Part shown: piece after piece, positions 11,361 to 22,835 of the stretch
Layout: each line of letters starts with the position of its first letter
How positions within the stretch are numbered: the first letter of the stretch is position 1
NCBI GenBank assembly: GCA_022393335.1
Contig: JAJEKB010021317.1
Span: forward strand, 1,281,181-1,345,180
Origin: Macrotrachela quadricornifera
Taxonomy: Eukaryota; Rotifera; Eurotatoria; Philodinida; Philodinidae
Direction of reading: 5' to 3'
DNA length: 64,000 nt
Notes under the pieces: model-generated
What the model saw: only the letters and a program-made list of their open reading frames with translations
Databases searched by the model: none
What the model was told of the DNA's origin: nothing
Made by a program: the position numbers and the translations under genes

Positions 11361-12691
11361 CAGGGTTGCCAGATGCGAAACTCGAAAATCCGGAAAAAAT
11401 CCGGAAAGATTTTCGAAGATCATTTTTGACTAGTTAAACTACGTTTTTGTCTTTCAGATTATCAATAAAGTTATTCTTTATATGTAGAAAATATATTTCG
11501 ATTTCAATAATAGAAAAAAATACACATCAAAACATAATTAACTGAACAAATAAGAAATTGGCAATTATACATTGCACTGTTAACCCTCATCCTATCACCT
11601 GCCAACGCTTAACTTTTTCTTGATTGGGGTCGTTACAGACCTCATCTCAATTTTGAATTAGAAAGAGAGAGTAATATTTCTATCAAGCTGTTGAGTAAGT
11701 GTGATGCTTACATATGGAGGAGCATTATAGACTAGATCGAAAGAAAAAGATTTTATCGTGCCATTTTCTAGTAGTTTTTACTCTTTATTACTTGTTTTTT
11801 TCTTATCTTCACTAAAAGACCCTAAGCACATATCACAAATTATTTTACGATGATTCGAACAACAAGAAAAGTAACACGTTGAGCATTGTGTAGCGACTTT
11901 TTTTATCATGTGACTCTGAACAGAGTTGACAACGTCATCTTCCGCCTGCTTTCGATCCGGCATCCGTCGGGTGGGTCACTGAAAGCCCGAGATTCTGCAT
12001 AGCTAATCGAACACTTTGCTGAACTGCTCTCGGATTTTGGCAACGTTGATTCAGATGAGCATCAGCAAGACTCCGACCTAGTTGTAGGAGAAATAATCGT
12101 CGACGAAACAGCTTGTCATGACTCCACTGAGGTTTTTTCGTGGTCCATATTACTACACATTTTAGGATGACACGAACTGTTTCAAAAAAATCGATCGAAA
12201 TTATATCAAATTCAATTTCAATGTATTATTACACACTCATAATATAAGTGATAATTGCCTAAAATATTTTCTACAAGTAAATAAGTCTATCAAGGATTCA
12301 CTACTAATAATATCACATCAATAATTTATGTATGATCAACTCTACTCTCTGAGGTATATTGAGACCCCAATCGATTATAACACGTTGATACGTATTTCGA
12401 TATATTTTATTGTATTAACGATACTCAAAAAGAACAAACAAATATCATCAATGAGTGAGACTGACATTTATCAACGCATATCTAAGAGCAGAGGTTTTTA
12501 TCCATTATGCTGTGAGAATAAGGTACAATGAAAATGGTCTGGGGTCCGAAAAGATCTCAGGTAGTAGTATGAGGGTTAAGCCTCTGCCCAATTGATAATG
12601 ATTTGTTTTGGATGTTAAGAAATAAGCGAAAAATATTTGAACTGAAAGATATCCAAAATCCGGAATTTTTCCGGAAAATCTGGCAACCCTG
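11361..12691. mobile_element. hAT-type element, 1331 bp, perfect 8-bp target duplication
   Basis: The terminal repeats CAGGGTTGCCAGA are identical at both ends. They are flanked by the 8-bp duplication GTTGGTAT (11353-11360 and 12692-12699), the hallmark length for hAT. Both ends carry CCGGAAAA-type motifs just inside (near 11390 and 12660). The interior holds a short transposase-like relic on the minus strand and is too small for an intact hAT transposase, so the copy is non-autonomous. Confidence 0.85.
11778..12170 (-). pseudogene. Transposase C-terminal relic with Cys-rich tail
   Basis: The minus strand reads KPQWSHDKLFRRLFLLQ in one frame, then the frame 11963-11778 holds a Cys-rich tail (QCSTCYFSCC, then CDMCLGSF). 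The FRRRLF-like block followed by a Cys cluster resembles the end of piggyBac-type (DDE_Tnp_1_7) transposases more than hAT ones. Stops and frame changes break it. Because it lies inside an element with hAT-like ends, it may be a nested fragment. The assignment is uncertain. Confidence 0.4.
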
Positions 12692-12719
12692 GTTGGTATA
12701 TATATGAGTATCATTTTCG

Positions 12720-12955
12720 AATATAGGAAACAGCCGCAACAATACGGGAAATTGTGACTATGGAACCGGACATATACGGCAAGTTCCGAAAATACGGATT
12801 CGGGCGGAAAGTCGCCGGATCTTTTCCGACAGCTTTCCTCACCGTTTCTGATCGGATATGGCAGGAAAATGAGCGGAAAATTCCGGCGAGTTCCGACCCA
12901 GAATACTGCTTCGCTGATCCGGTGAATTTCGGCCCGTACGCTTCGAACTGGGAAT
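12720..12955. repeat. CGGA/TCCG-rich island
   Basis: A locally GC-richer 230 bp packed with short CGGA/TCCG motifs on both strands (GCGGAAA, CCGGATC, TTCCGACA, GCGGAAAATTCCGGCGAG and others). It starts 30 bp beyond the hAT element. It resembles the subterminal motif arrays of other elements in the window and may be one end of a further transposon. The overlapping 180-codon minus-strand frame is not convincing as protein. Confidence 0.45.
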
Positions 12956-12959
12956 AAAT

Positions 12960-14079
12960 AGCTATGATCAGTTTTAAAATAAATGACATACAATATTAAA
13001 ATGAATGAATATATTCGTGGTAGAACAACTGTCATAAACATACCCATTACTTTCTATTACAGATAAATAATCGGATAATTCGAGAGAATGATTGAAATTG
13101 ACATACGCAGAATGGATCAAAAATCAGATTAACGACAAACAATTGAGCATCTTGCCGTAACGGCTCGACTAGACAAACTGCTTTTTTTTGTCAGGAATCA
13201 ACGTATGTTCATAATGTATGTTATTCATATAGACAAATTCAAAGAAATGTGCTTGTCTTTAATATCATTATTGACCTGAACAAATAATATTATTTCTTAG
13301 CTGCTGGACAAAAACAATGCTCGGCGGAAAGAAAATATTGATGTACTGTGCATTATTCACAAATACATTAATAACAATTGCAATCAGACTACGGTTGCAA
13401 TCACTGTATAATTGATGAAAGATCGTTCAAAAATGACTATAGATCTTTTTTTTCGACAGATCATTAACTATTGAAAATTTCATGAACATATGGCTTATGA
13501 AACAGGATGGTGCTAATTATACACTGAGAGTCCCAACAAGTTACTAATAATATATTTAGATAACCTTCAATTAGAGTGAAAGAAGAAATGCTCACATTCA
13601 TGAAGGCTCATATGAGTGTGAACGTGAACGCTATATCTATACCTTCATGCCTTCAATATTTATGAATGTTCTGAAACAGAATATAGAATGATAGAAAGAA
13701 TAGAAATATTCTAATATAAGCAATGATCCTTTTGTTACACAGATTTGGACATGACCGTTGCTTTTGCTTAGGTTAAATTCAACAAAAATCAGTGTAAATA
13801 ATTATAAGATGAATTTAACAGTATTAAAATATGACGAAATTGAGAGCTATATTAGTGCAAGCAAAACACATTCTCACGTTTCATGATCATCCTTATTTTT
13901 CTTATCTAATTAAAACCATTGATTCTCTTCTCCTCATGCAGTAAGCAATGAAATAGATAACCTTTTTGTTCGAATCATCGTTACTACAAACATCATTTTA
14001 TAATCAATTTTATATAAAGAACTATTCTATTCTGCTTCTTATATTTCATACTAAAGTGAATAGTGATTTTGTGATCGAA
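12960..14079. other. AT-rich DNA upstream of the antistasin/NHL gene
   Basis: No supported gene. The last few hundred bases presumably hold the promoter of the next gene. Confidence 0.4.
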
Positions 14080-17048
14080 ATGCATCTAACTCTCTTAATA
14101 TTTGTTGTCGTGATATTATCCTTCTTTGGCATTGAAGGTAAGAATGAATGCAAGGATCATCGTTTTTCGAGATATGGTTGAACTATTCTCGAACTAAAGG
14201 ACATTTTCAACAAATTCAATTATTTCAAATTTTACAATGTAGAGGAAATGACCTTTGTGGGAGTGGTTTTTGTAACAATTTATTCCTTCTAGACTCTAAT
14301 TTAGCTTAGCAAATATAAATAAGTATTCGATTTGATTGAAATCTAAGGATCATATTACAAAAAAAAACATGCTTCCAAAATAAAGACTAATGAGAATTTT
14401 CAAAATATGTGTAAAAATCCTTCGATTGTTATCATTATGCAGGTGTTGAAAACCAATTGAATGGTAAAACTGGAAAATCGTGTCCGCCTGTTAAATGTCC
14501 CGATGGAAAAGCGAAAAAATGTGCCTATGGCTATGAGAAGAAAGACGGATGTGAAATATGCAAATGTCAAGATCTGTGCAAACCTCACATCAAGGTATAG
14601 TAAATATTTTTTTTCAATATATGTGTTTTAGCATTACTCTAATAGATATTTTTATATGGTACAAAAAAATGCCATTTCTTTAACAAGAAGAATGATGGAA
14701 CATTTACAGTTCGTTGCGATAATCCATTGCAGAAAAGAAAGTCAAATGCAAGCAAAAAGAATAAGAACGACAAAGACAAACAACATTCAAAAAGTACGTT
14801 GAGTATTTATTATAGCAGCTAATCATGGTTTTAACACAGAAGAACTTGATTTATCATCGGTTGAGTATCTTTTGATTCCATTTATACAGTTAACAACCTA
14901 TCTGATAGAGAATAATCAATTTTCACTAACCCAAACTATTTTTGGCAGAAAGAGAGAGAGAGAACTACTTGGTTAAGTTCATTTATTATCGAAGAATGAT
15001 TTCATACACTCTTCCTCAAAGAAACGCGTTGAGACAGTTCAGTTCTTATCAAACAACTGTCTGAATAAGATTTTAGAGCTTTAAGGTATGTCTGATCTAA
15101 TTTTAATTGTATTTAATCAGTTTAGAAAAATCCATTTGAAAAATTGACTGAAAACAATTAAAATCCATCTTTAAAGTTAAAAAAAAACTATCTGTATAAT
15201 TATGAATTTTCGTCAAAGTTTTCTACATGTTTTATACACTTCACAATTGTTAAAAATGAAAATAGAGAATTTATTTAGTTCGATAATACTCATTCAGACA
15301 CAAACATCGATGAATTATCGATTGTATTAATCAGCATGAATATCTTTGAAATAGAGCAATGTTAAATATTTACTAAAATTAATGGTGTAAATAGAAATAA
15401 TAATCGATTTCAGTAGTCATCATTTGACTTGTCAAACATTCTTGTTAGGAAATGAAATTCTTCAAATATTTCGAATATTGTTAAACGCATTTTACTTTTT
15501 TTTCAATTTAATAAGGAATTGAAATTATTCCATGGAAGGATTTGTTTTTCAAAACATTAAAATCGTCTGGTCTTATTCGAATCGTGATCAGCATGATAAT
15601 AAACTTTTTGAAAATGTTTTGACGAATTACTTCTGTGAATATTAAGTTCCATCATGTAAATATCTATTTGTTTTTCCACTAGAGAAATATAATTCTAATA
15701 TTCCTATTTATGAGTTACATCGGACAGAACGAGTCAGGCTCTATAAGACGGGAATTAGTCATTCTTGGTCTGATGTGAGCCACCAAAAAAGTGATGTGAT
15801 TTCGAAAAATAAACGTTGAGAATCAAATATTTCTTTTTTTTGGATAAAACTGATTGAATTCTTCTATTCAAGATAGTTTTTCAGAAACTTTTTTGTAAAT
15901 TCCTGCGTGTTTTCAAACTGTTAAAGAGAACAACTTGAAAATCGATTTTTGTTCTTCATTACGCACTTTTCAGATCAAATTTTAATATGATTATAAATAA
16001 TTTTTCAAATAAAATTTACTCTCTATTTTAAAAAACAAACTAATAAAAGAAAATTCCCTCATTCTAATCTAATCAATGCTATATTTGTTTTATTTCAGTA
16101 ATACCAATGAGAGCACCCGCTATTAATATTCCATTGAATGCTAAATGGATAGAAAATGGCACGACTGTAGCTGGAGGAAATGGATTAGGCAATAGAATTG
16201 ATCAATTATATAAACCACAGGGTTTGTATGTTGATGATGATGAAACAATTTATATCGCTGATCTATGGAATTATCGTATTGTTGAATGGAAATCTGGTGC
16301 AACCAATGGAAAAATAGTTGCAGGTGGAAATGGAAGAGGAACTGGTACTAATCAATTAAAAGATCCAACAGATGTTATTGTTGACAAACAAAGAGATTCT
16401 ATCATTATATGTGATCGAGGAAATGAAAGAGTAGTTCGATGGTCTCGTCGAAATGGTACAACTAATGGAGAAATAATCATTTCAAATATTGATTGTCACG
16501 GTTTGACAATGGACCAAAATGGGTATCTTTATGTTACTGATTCGGAAAAAGATGAAGTCAGACGATATAAAATTAATGATGGGGATAGGAAGGGAGTAGT
16601 TGTTGCAGGTGGTTATGAAGAAGGAAATAGTCTCGATGAACTCAACAATCCAAGTTATGTATTTGTTGATCAAGATTATTCAGTATATGTATCTGATTTT
16701 GAAAATGATCGTGTCATGAAATGGAAAAAAAATGCAAAAGAAGGTATTCGCGTAGCTGGGGGAAATGACGAAGGATCTAGACTTACACAGATTTGGCAAT
16801 CTCAAGGAATTGTTGTTGATAATATGGATACTGTTTACGTAGCTGATTGGGAAAATCATCGAGTAATGCGTTGGATTAAAGGAAGTAAACGGGGTATTCG
16901 GATTGCTGGAGGAAACGGTAATGGAAACAAGTCAAATCAATTATATTATCCAATTGGTTTATCATTCGATCGATATGGAAATCTCTATGTCTCGGATTCA
17001 TGGAATAATCGAGTACAAAAATTTAATATTGAACAGACAAATAATTAA
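14080..17048 (+). CDS. Secreted protein: signal peptide, antistasin-like domain, Lys-rich linker, NHL beta-propeller
   Basis: Proposed exons: 14080-14137, 14443-14594, about 14646 or 14688 to 14793, and 16099-17048; all junctions are GT-AG and phases agree. Exon 1 encodes a signal peptide (MHLTLLIFVVVILSFF). Exon 2 has the antistasin-like pattern C-P-x-x-x-C ... CAYGYEKKDGCEICKC, typical of small serine-protease inhibitors. Exon 3 is Lys/Asn-rich. Exon 4 has about six NHL repeats (VAGGNG.G....QL..P.G..VD......YVAD..N.RV..W), enough for a six-bladed propeller, a protein- or ligand-binding fold. If exon 2 is not spliced at 14595, translation stops at TAG 14598 and gives a separate 70-residue inhibitor-like peptide. 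The NHL exon is certain; the 1.3-kb last intron makes the fusion less so. Confidence 0.65.
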
Positions 17049-18954
17049 TTAATCACTTTTATTTATGTCATTCAAAATCATTTCGATTGAATTAGTATTC
17101 CACTCCGCCTCTTTTTTTTTCCTCGTTTTTTAGAATAAAATCTAGATTTCGATAATATCGATCGATTTCCATCAATCAATAACATAACAATAATGGAAAT
17201 TTACCCTAAAGATACCTTATAACAACGAAATAGGCACACATTCGAATATGGAAACATTTTTTTGACATAGATTCGAAACAAATAGACCAAAAATCCAAGA
17301 TTTTTTAGAGTTCAATTTTATAAATATTAAAATAAGTTGAGTTCATTCAAATAGGTTTTGATTTTATTCACAATTGTGTATAAATCTTGAGGATACTATC
17401 AAGACAGATTCTACCATGAACTTAAGCATTCATTTCAATAATTAAAATTCAACTATTTCGATATTCTCTTCTTCCTTGTCTGCAAAGATCAACTTAATAA
17501 TATTACGACTAAAATTTAATTGAACAATTAAATAATATGAATAAACAATAACAAATTTTAGCGGGAATAAATTAGTCTAAGTACTAAATATATTGACTGA
17601 GCAATAATTATAATGATTAAGCAATAGATATAATAATTCGATAATAATCAAACTGACTAAACAATAGCTTTTTTTTGAAGCAAAGCTAAATGTTATGTAG
17701 TAAGGAACAATATGGACTATATTTGTCTTTATTTTCTTTTATCTATCGGAGGGTTTTCAACCGTTGTCATCTCTTTCTGTTTATTTCAGAGTTTTCCTTC
17801 ACACTTCATGGTAATTTCCAAATCCTTTTTGAATTTTTCTCTCTCATTTGTTCACTGTATCGAATAGTGAATGTTTATAAAATAGAAGAGAAATTTATAC
17901 TTTGACAGTGAGATCAACTTAACCATTAACGTATACATAACTTATACAAATGGTACAATCGCAACGCGTAATACAGTGTATTTCTAATGATAAAAGCAAC
18001 AATGATATGGAACTGGGTCCTTCCAATTGACCAATAAACTCCCAGGATATTCAATCCAACCTATAGATCCGATCGTTTTCGGTCATATCCTCATTGGATT
18101 TCATCGGAATTCGACATCTTTCATGAAGAACCATGTCGAATCCAACAGAAAATCTATAGATCCAATAGGATTCGACTACCGATGAATTTTCTGAGTTACA
18201 ATAACAGATAAAGAAGTAATACGATACAAGAACTGTAGATTCAATTTATTTGACAGATGCAAGTTTATTTATTTCAAAATCTAGCACTATTCTATATTAG
18301 ATGTTTAACAAGATAAAATAAAGACATTTGTCATCTATTAATCTTATATTCGTAAATAATAAATCATTTATTATATTCTATCGAGAAATGTTTTTTCGCG
18401 GTGTAGCAGATTTTTAATCGCGATAGACATCTCTGATTTTATCTAAGATATACTTGGAAATAAAATAATACTTAATTCAATATTTTTATTATCGTTTGTT
18501 TAAACTGTTCAATATTTATTTGATCGGCATTGTTTATATTATTTAAAGATAGTTTTATCGAACATGTTATTATAGATTAGTTTAACGATAAATATTAATA
18601 TTTATAGTTAAAATTAACAAAGATTCGATTTTTCAACCATTATTATTAAGAGATTAATCAATCAACTGAAAAAGTTAATGAAAATATATTTTCAAAGTTC
18701 TATCGAAGATAAATATTAACAATTGACTAAAATAATTGAAATACTCAACGAAATTTAATTCCTATTGGGTTTAAATTGATCGAATTATATTATTTTTGAC
18801 ACAATATATTTGTTTATGAATATATATATTGAATAAACAATCATTTTATTTATTTAAATGTTATATAATACAATTATTATGACATATATGTTATTGTTTT
18901 CATATAATTAAATATAAATAAAATCATTCTGAAAACAAAATCTATTAAAACTTG
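17049..18954. other. AT-rich intergenic DNA
   Basis: No supported gene. Around 18000-18190 there are repeated TAGATCC(A/G)AT and GGATTCGAC motifs and a short hairpin (GGAATTCGACAT at 18107 against ATGTCGAATCC), which may be transposon-end debris. The rest is extremely AT-rich. Confidence 0.4.
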
Positions 18955-19834
18955 TTAAGTTACTTGAAATGAAGTTTTTGCTGTATCATAGATAGTTGTA
19001 TGTGGTTTTTTTGATCCACATTCACCGTTACAAATTTGAACTGTTACATTATAAATTCCTGTTAACCATTTTTCACATGTTTCTATTAAATTAAATTAAA
19101 AAATGAATATTTAAAGAAAGAAAAATAAATCTTGTAAAAGAATAAAACCTTTTAGAGGATTGCAATGTGAATCAGGTTGAGCTGTAATAACGAAATTTTC
19201 CGTATATGTACCTGCTTTGGCAGCTACTAATAAATATCGACCAATAAATGGAATATGATTGCGAGTAGAAATATCAATAGCAAAACCACTAGTACCAATT
19301 CCATTCTTACTTTCATAATTAACATAGATGTAAAATGAAATTTTTTGTGGAGCAATATTTGGTGAAATTGAAAATTTAGTTATTTTAGCATCACCATCAT
19401 TTTTAACTATAATTATATTAAGTTAACATATCTAAAATTTGATATTATTACTTTGACATAGATTATCAAGTTCACAATACCATATTGGATCGAGATCATC
19501 ATGTTTAATTAACATAAGAAATTTTTCTGTTTCAATATAATTGCATGCTAATTCGCAAAATTTTTCAAATTTGTTCTGATCGAGTTTTTTCAGTTAATTC
19601 TTCACATAATATACTACATGTTATAATATCACTAACATTAAGAACTAAATTTGTCAATATATCAAGTGATTCATCAGCAGTAGCGAAACATGTTAAACAA
19701 AGTTTATCAGATAAATCAAGAGGAGAAATAAATGAATTAACATGTTTTATATTATTTTATAAAACATTTAATTTTTTCCAACCATAAATCGTATTAATTA
19801 TGATAATAACAACGAAAATAATCATATTTTGCAT
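18955..19834 (-). pseudogene. Countin-like secreted protein with saposin-type domain, broken
   Basis: Exons: 19834-19452, 19406-19149, 19082-18955, joined by GT-AG introns of 45 and 66 bp. The start is a signal peptide (MQNMIIFVVIIINTIYG). Then comes a saposin-B-like Cys pattern (LCLTC ... ITCSILCEEL ... FCELACNYIE ... DDLDPIWYCE), as in the Dictyostelium cell-counting factor countin. A C-terminal domain follows with CNGECGSKKPHTTIYDTAK. Two lesions: an in-frame TAA at codon 25 (19762-19760), and a 1-base frame change in the saposin region near 19563-19580, beside homopolymer runs. Both introns and the distal exons look intact, so decay is recent or the lesions are assembly errors. A secreted role in cell-group size or lipid binding is known only for the family. 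Confidence 0.75.
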
Positions 19835-20637
19835 TGTTTAAAACAATAAATTATAAATCAGATAAATATCTATTCAATGAGAAAAGTAATCAGATGTTTC
19901 ATATGAAGAAATTCACACACACACTGACATTATACAAATTTCGTATATATATACTGATAAATGCGTTAATAGTACGTAGATTTATTGATATAGAAGAATG
20001 CAAGATGTGTTTTCTGCGTTAGAATTCTTATTCGAGACTAAACGTGTTTAAATAGATTTTCCTCGTTGAAATGGTCAAAAACGCGTCCACATACGTTTTT
20101 TAAGATAAAGATAATGATGAATTTAACAATAAATTTTTGTTAAAAATCGAACAAAAAACTTGACATTGTTTATTAATTCGATATAATCCATCAATGATTT
20201 ATATAGAATTATGCACAGAATTGCTATATTATTTAGAAAAATTCTAATAGATTTTTTTTCAAGTATTTTATCCAATGATATAAAATCATTTAGTGAAATG
20301 TAAGAAAATTTTACAAGTATATAATATTAATAACCTTTTCAAATGAAACTATTGCATTTATTAGATTTTAAAATAATCTTTTAGTTCGGGATTTTCTTTT
20401 AAAAATGTTCGAATTGAAAATTAATATTTTCAAATATAGAATAAAAGGAAAATTAATCATTAGTCATTTATATGATTCGACAATCGATTAGTCAATTAAA
20501 ATAATTTTTTGAGGAAATAACAAACAAATCATTAAGATAAATGAAAGGAAGAATCACATTTATATAAGAATTTATTTTAAAAAATGGAAATATATTTTTC
20601 TCTAATTCATTAAATCAAACCTGACAGTCGATGAGTA
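19835..20637. other. AT-rich intergenic DNA
   Basis: No supported gene; upstream DNA of the countin-like gene. Confidence 0.4.
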
Positions 20638-20868
20638 TTTCGATGCCCATCGAACGTTCAAATCAACTGTTCGGAGTGACATTTTTCGACGGATCGACCA
20701 CTCGGAGATGGGTCATTTCAATAGTTCATTTTAATTCTTCCTTAAAAATCTCGGAATTTTTTTCGATGGGTTCGTACCTATCCAAATGGAATAACCCATC
20801 GCCGTGTGCTCGAATCATCGGAAAATGTCACTTCAAACACTCGATTTGAGTGTTCGATGGGCATCGAA
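20638..20868. repeat. Foldback repeat with about 83-bp arms
   Basis: 20638-20720 pairs with the complement of 20785-20868. Conserved blocks are TTCGATGCCCATCGAA-type palindromes, TGACATTTTTCGA against its complement, and AGATGGGT against ACCCATC. The arms contain many TCGA/CCATCGA motifs. It is non-coding. Confidence 0.75.
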
Positions 20869-21471
20869 GAACCCATCGAAACGTTCTTCGAGGGCTCGAA
20901 ATAAGGTTCGAAAGAAAAAATGTTGGCATATGCACAGCTATATGTCGAGCCCTTGATGTCTATCAAACATATATTCAGAATCGGAGGAGAATTATATTCG
21001 AACATATGTACTCTAGATTATGAACCATGCATCGACGAGTTTATCTAAATATATCTTGATCTTCTAACTATAGAAACATGTTTTATCAATATATCCACTA
21101 CGCCATATTTCTTTATGTTTCGAGTCTTGCTTTTTATGAATATAACTTCTTTCGTTATATTCTCATTTAATCACACGACAATCATTATTTTCTAGAATAT
21201 TTTTTGTAATTCAACATTTTATAATTTAACATTAACAAAATATTGTGGAACCACTTTGAGAAAGATATATGACAAGTAGGTGTTCATGTAATAGTGATAA
21301 GAATTGATTAATGACAAAAAACTTAAGATTGATTTATATAGATCTACCTATAATCAATAATCATAGAACCCACTGAGTATACTATCTTTCTTTGGATCGA
21401 TCGATCATTGATAATAGCGAATATTAATCAACTTCCAAACTATTCATATCTCAAGTGTAAGTGAATGCTAA
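20869..21471. other. AT-rich DNA, no gene
   Basis: The first 70 bp continue the CATCGAA motifs of the preceding foldback; nothing else was recognised. Confidence 0.4.
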
Positions 21472-22835
21472 CCCATGTCGAGAAAATCGTCGCGATTTTG
21501 CCGATTTTCAAAAAAATCGGCGTAAAATCGTGATTAATCGTATTTTGAAAAAAAATCGGTGATTAAATCAGAATTAATCGCGATTGTGATAGAAGAAACG
21601 ATTTTTCAAAATTGACGATAAATCGAAATGATTAATCGCAATTAATCGAAATCTTTTTTTTATCAGGTGAAAATTTTTTGTTACATTACCAAAAACTTGA
21701 TATGTAAACTCATAGATAATATTTTAAAAATAGTAAATTGTGTTTTTGTACGTTTACTCGTAATAAAACAATTTATTGCTAAATTTGATGTCGGTAGTAT
21801 AGCATTCATTTGGTTGGATAATCGTTATAAAGATCAACGTCTCGTTTGTTCGTTGTAACCATTAACTAATTATATATATTGTATGAACGTTCAATTCGAC
21901 TGCCCTTTGATGATTATTTTAACATCATATTATAGTCATAAATATAATTTTAATAAATTTAGATTTTTTCGGCTGAATTTGGAATGTAAAATTTTGAACG
22001 TATGAGTAAGAGTTAGATTTTTTAGGATTTTTATAGTAAGTTCTAAATTTGTCTGAACTCATACATCAACTAATCTATAGATATATTTTTCATTCTAATT
22101 TCAAAATAAAATTATGTACAATAATAAAGAATTTTTTATGTATTAGTGTCGTATATTTGATGAACATAATCTCTATCTTGCTTTTCCAAAGTATTTTATT
22201 TATTATTCATTATTACCAACATCCTTTATCAATCGTCCGTAACTTTTACACTTTTTTTTAATATCTTTTCAGATGTTTACTCCTCAGACACCATACGTTA
22301 CTCGTGCTCGTCGAAAACAAGAGCGACGTCGACAACAAAAAAAAGCATTATTAGATATTTTAAATAATTTTGACTCATATCTTACATCTTCTGATGACGA
22401 TTCAATAATTGATATTCAAAATGAACATTCAATTAATGATCAAGAAGACACAAGATGTACATTGGATGATTCTTCATGTACTCATCATCCAAATTTGAAT
22501 GCTACTACATACAAACTAGATGATGATGATATTTATAGCTCTACTGTAGCAGATCTTAAAAATAGTTAATTATTTTCAAATAAAAGATAGTCAAAAATTC
22601 TAAATGTGGCCAATCAGATTCTAATAAAAATACTGATTAATCGCGATTATGAGCGATTAAACGGGCGATATTGCTACGGTAATATTTCAAGTAATCAGTG
22701 ATTAATCGCGATATATCCTAGTAATCGCTTAAAATATCATAAAAAATCGCCGATTAATCGCTGATTTAGTGGACGATTATCGTTTCGATATATCGCGATT
22801 AATCGTCGATTTTTTAACGATTTTCACGACATGGG
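21472..22835. mobile_element. hAT-like element with ATCGCGATTAATCG subterminal arrays
   Basis: The ends are CCCATGTCG(A/T)GAAAATCGT in inverted orientation. About 190 bp at each end is packed with TTAATCG / CGATTAATCG / ATCGCGAT motifs on both strands. The interior encodes transposase-like fragments. No convincing target duplication was found. The length of 1.36 kb implies an internal deletion. Confidence 0.7.
21667..22569 (+). pseudogene. Probable hAT transposase remnant
   Basis: The frame 21667-21858 ends FIWLDNRYKDQRL, similar to the LDPRFK/LDPRYK motif near the C-terminal catalytic part of hAT transposases. A second frame (22273-22569), preceded by a TTTTCAG acceptor, encodes a 98-residue charged and acidic segment (RARRKQERRRQQKK, later SSDDDSIID and DDDDIY). 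This could be the variable insert that precedes the hAT dimerisation region. Most of the enzyme is missing. Confidence 0.45.

Noticed and set aside
12505..13047. 180-codon minus-strand frame
   Set aside because: It overlaps the end of the hAT element and the CGGA/TCCG island; the translation has no domain and reflects the motif repeats.
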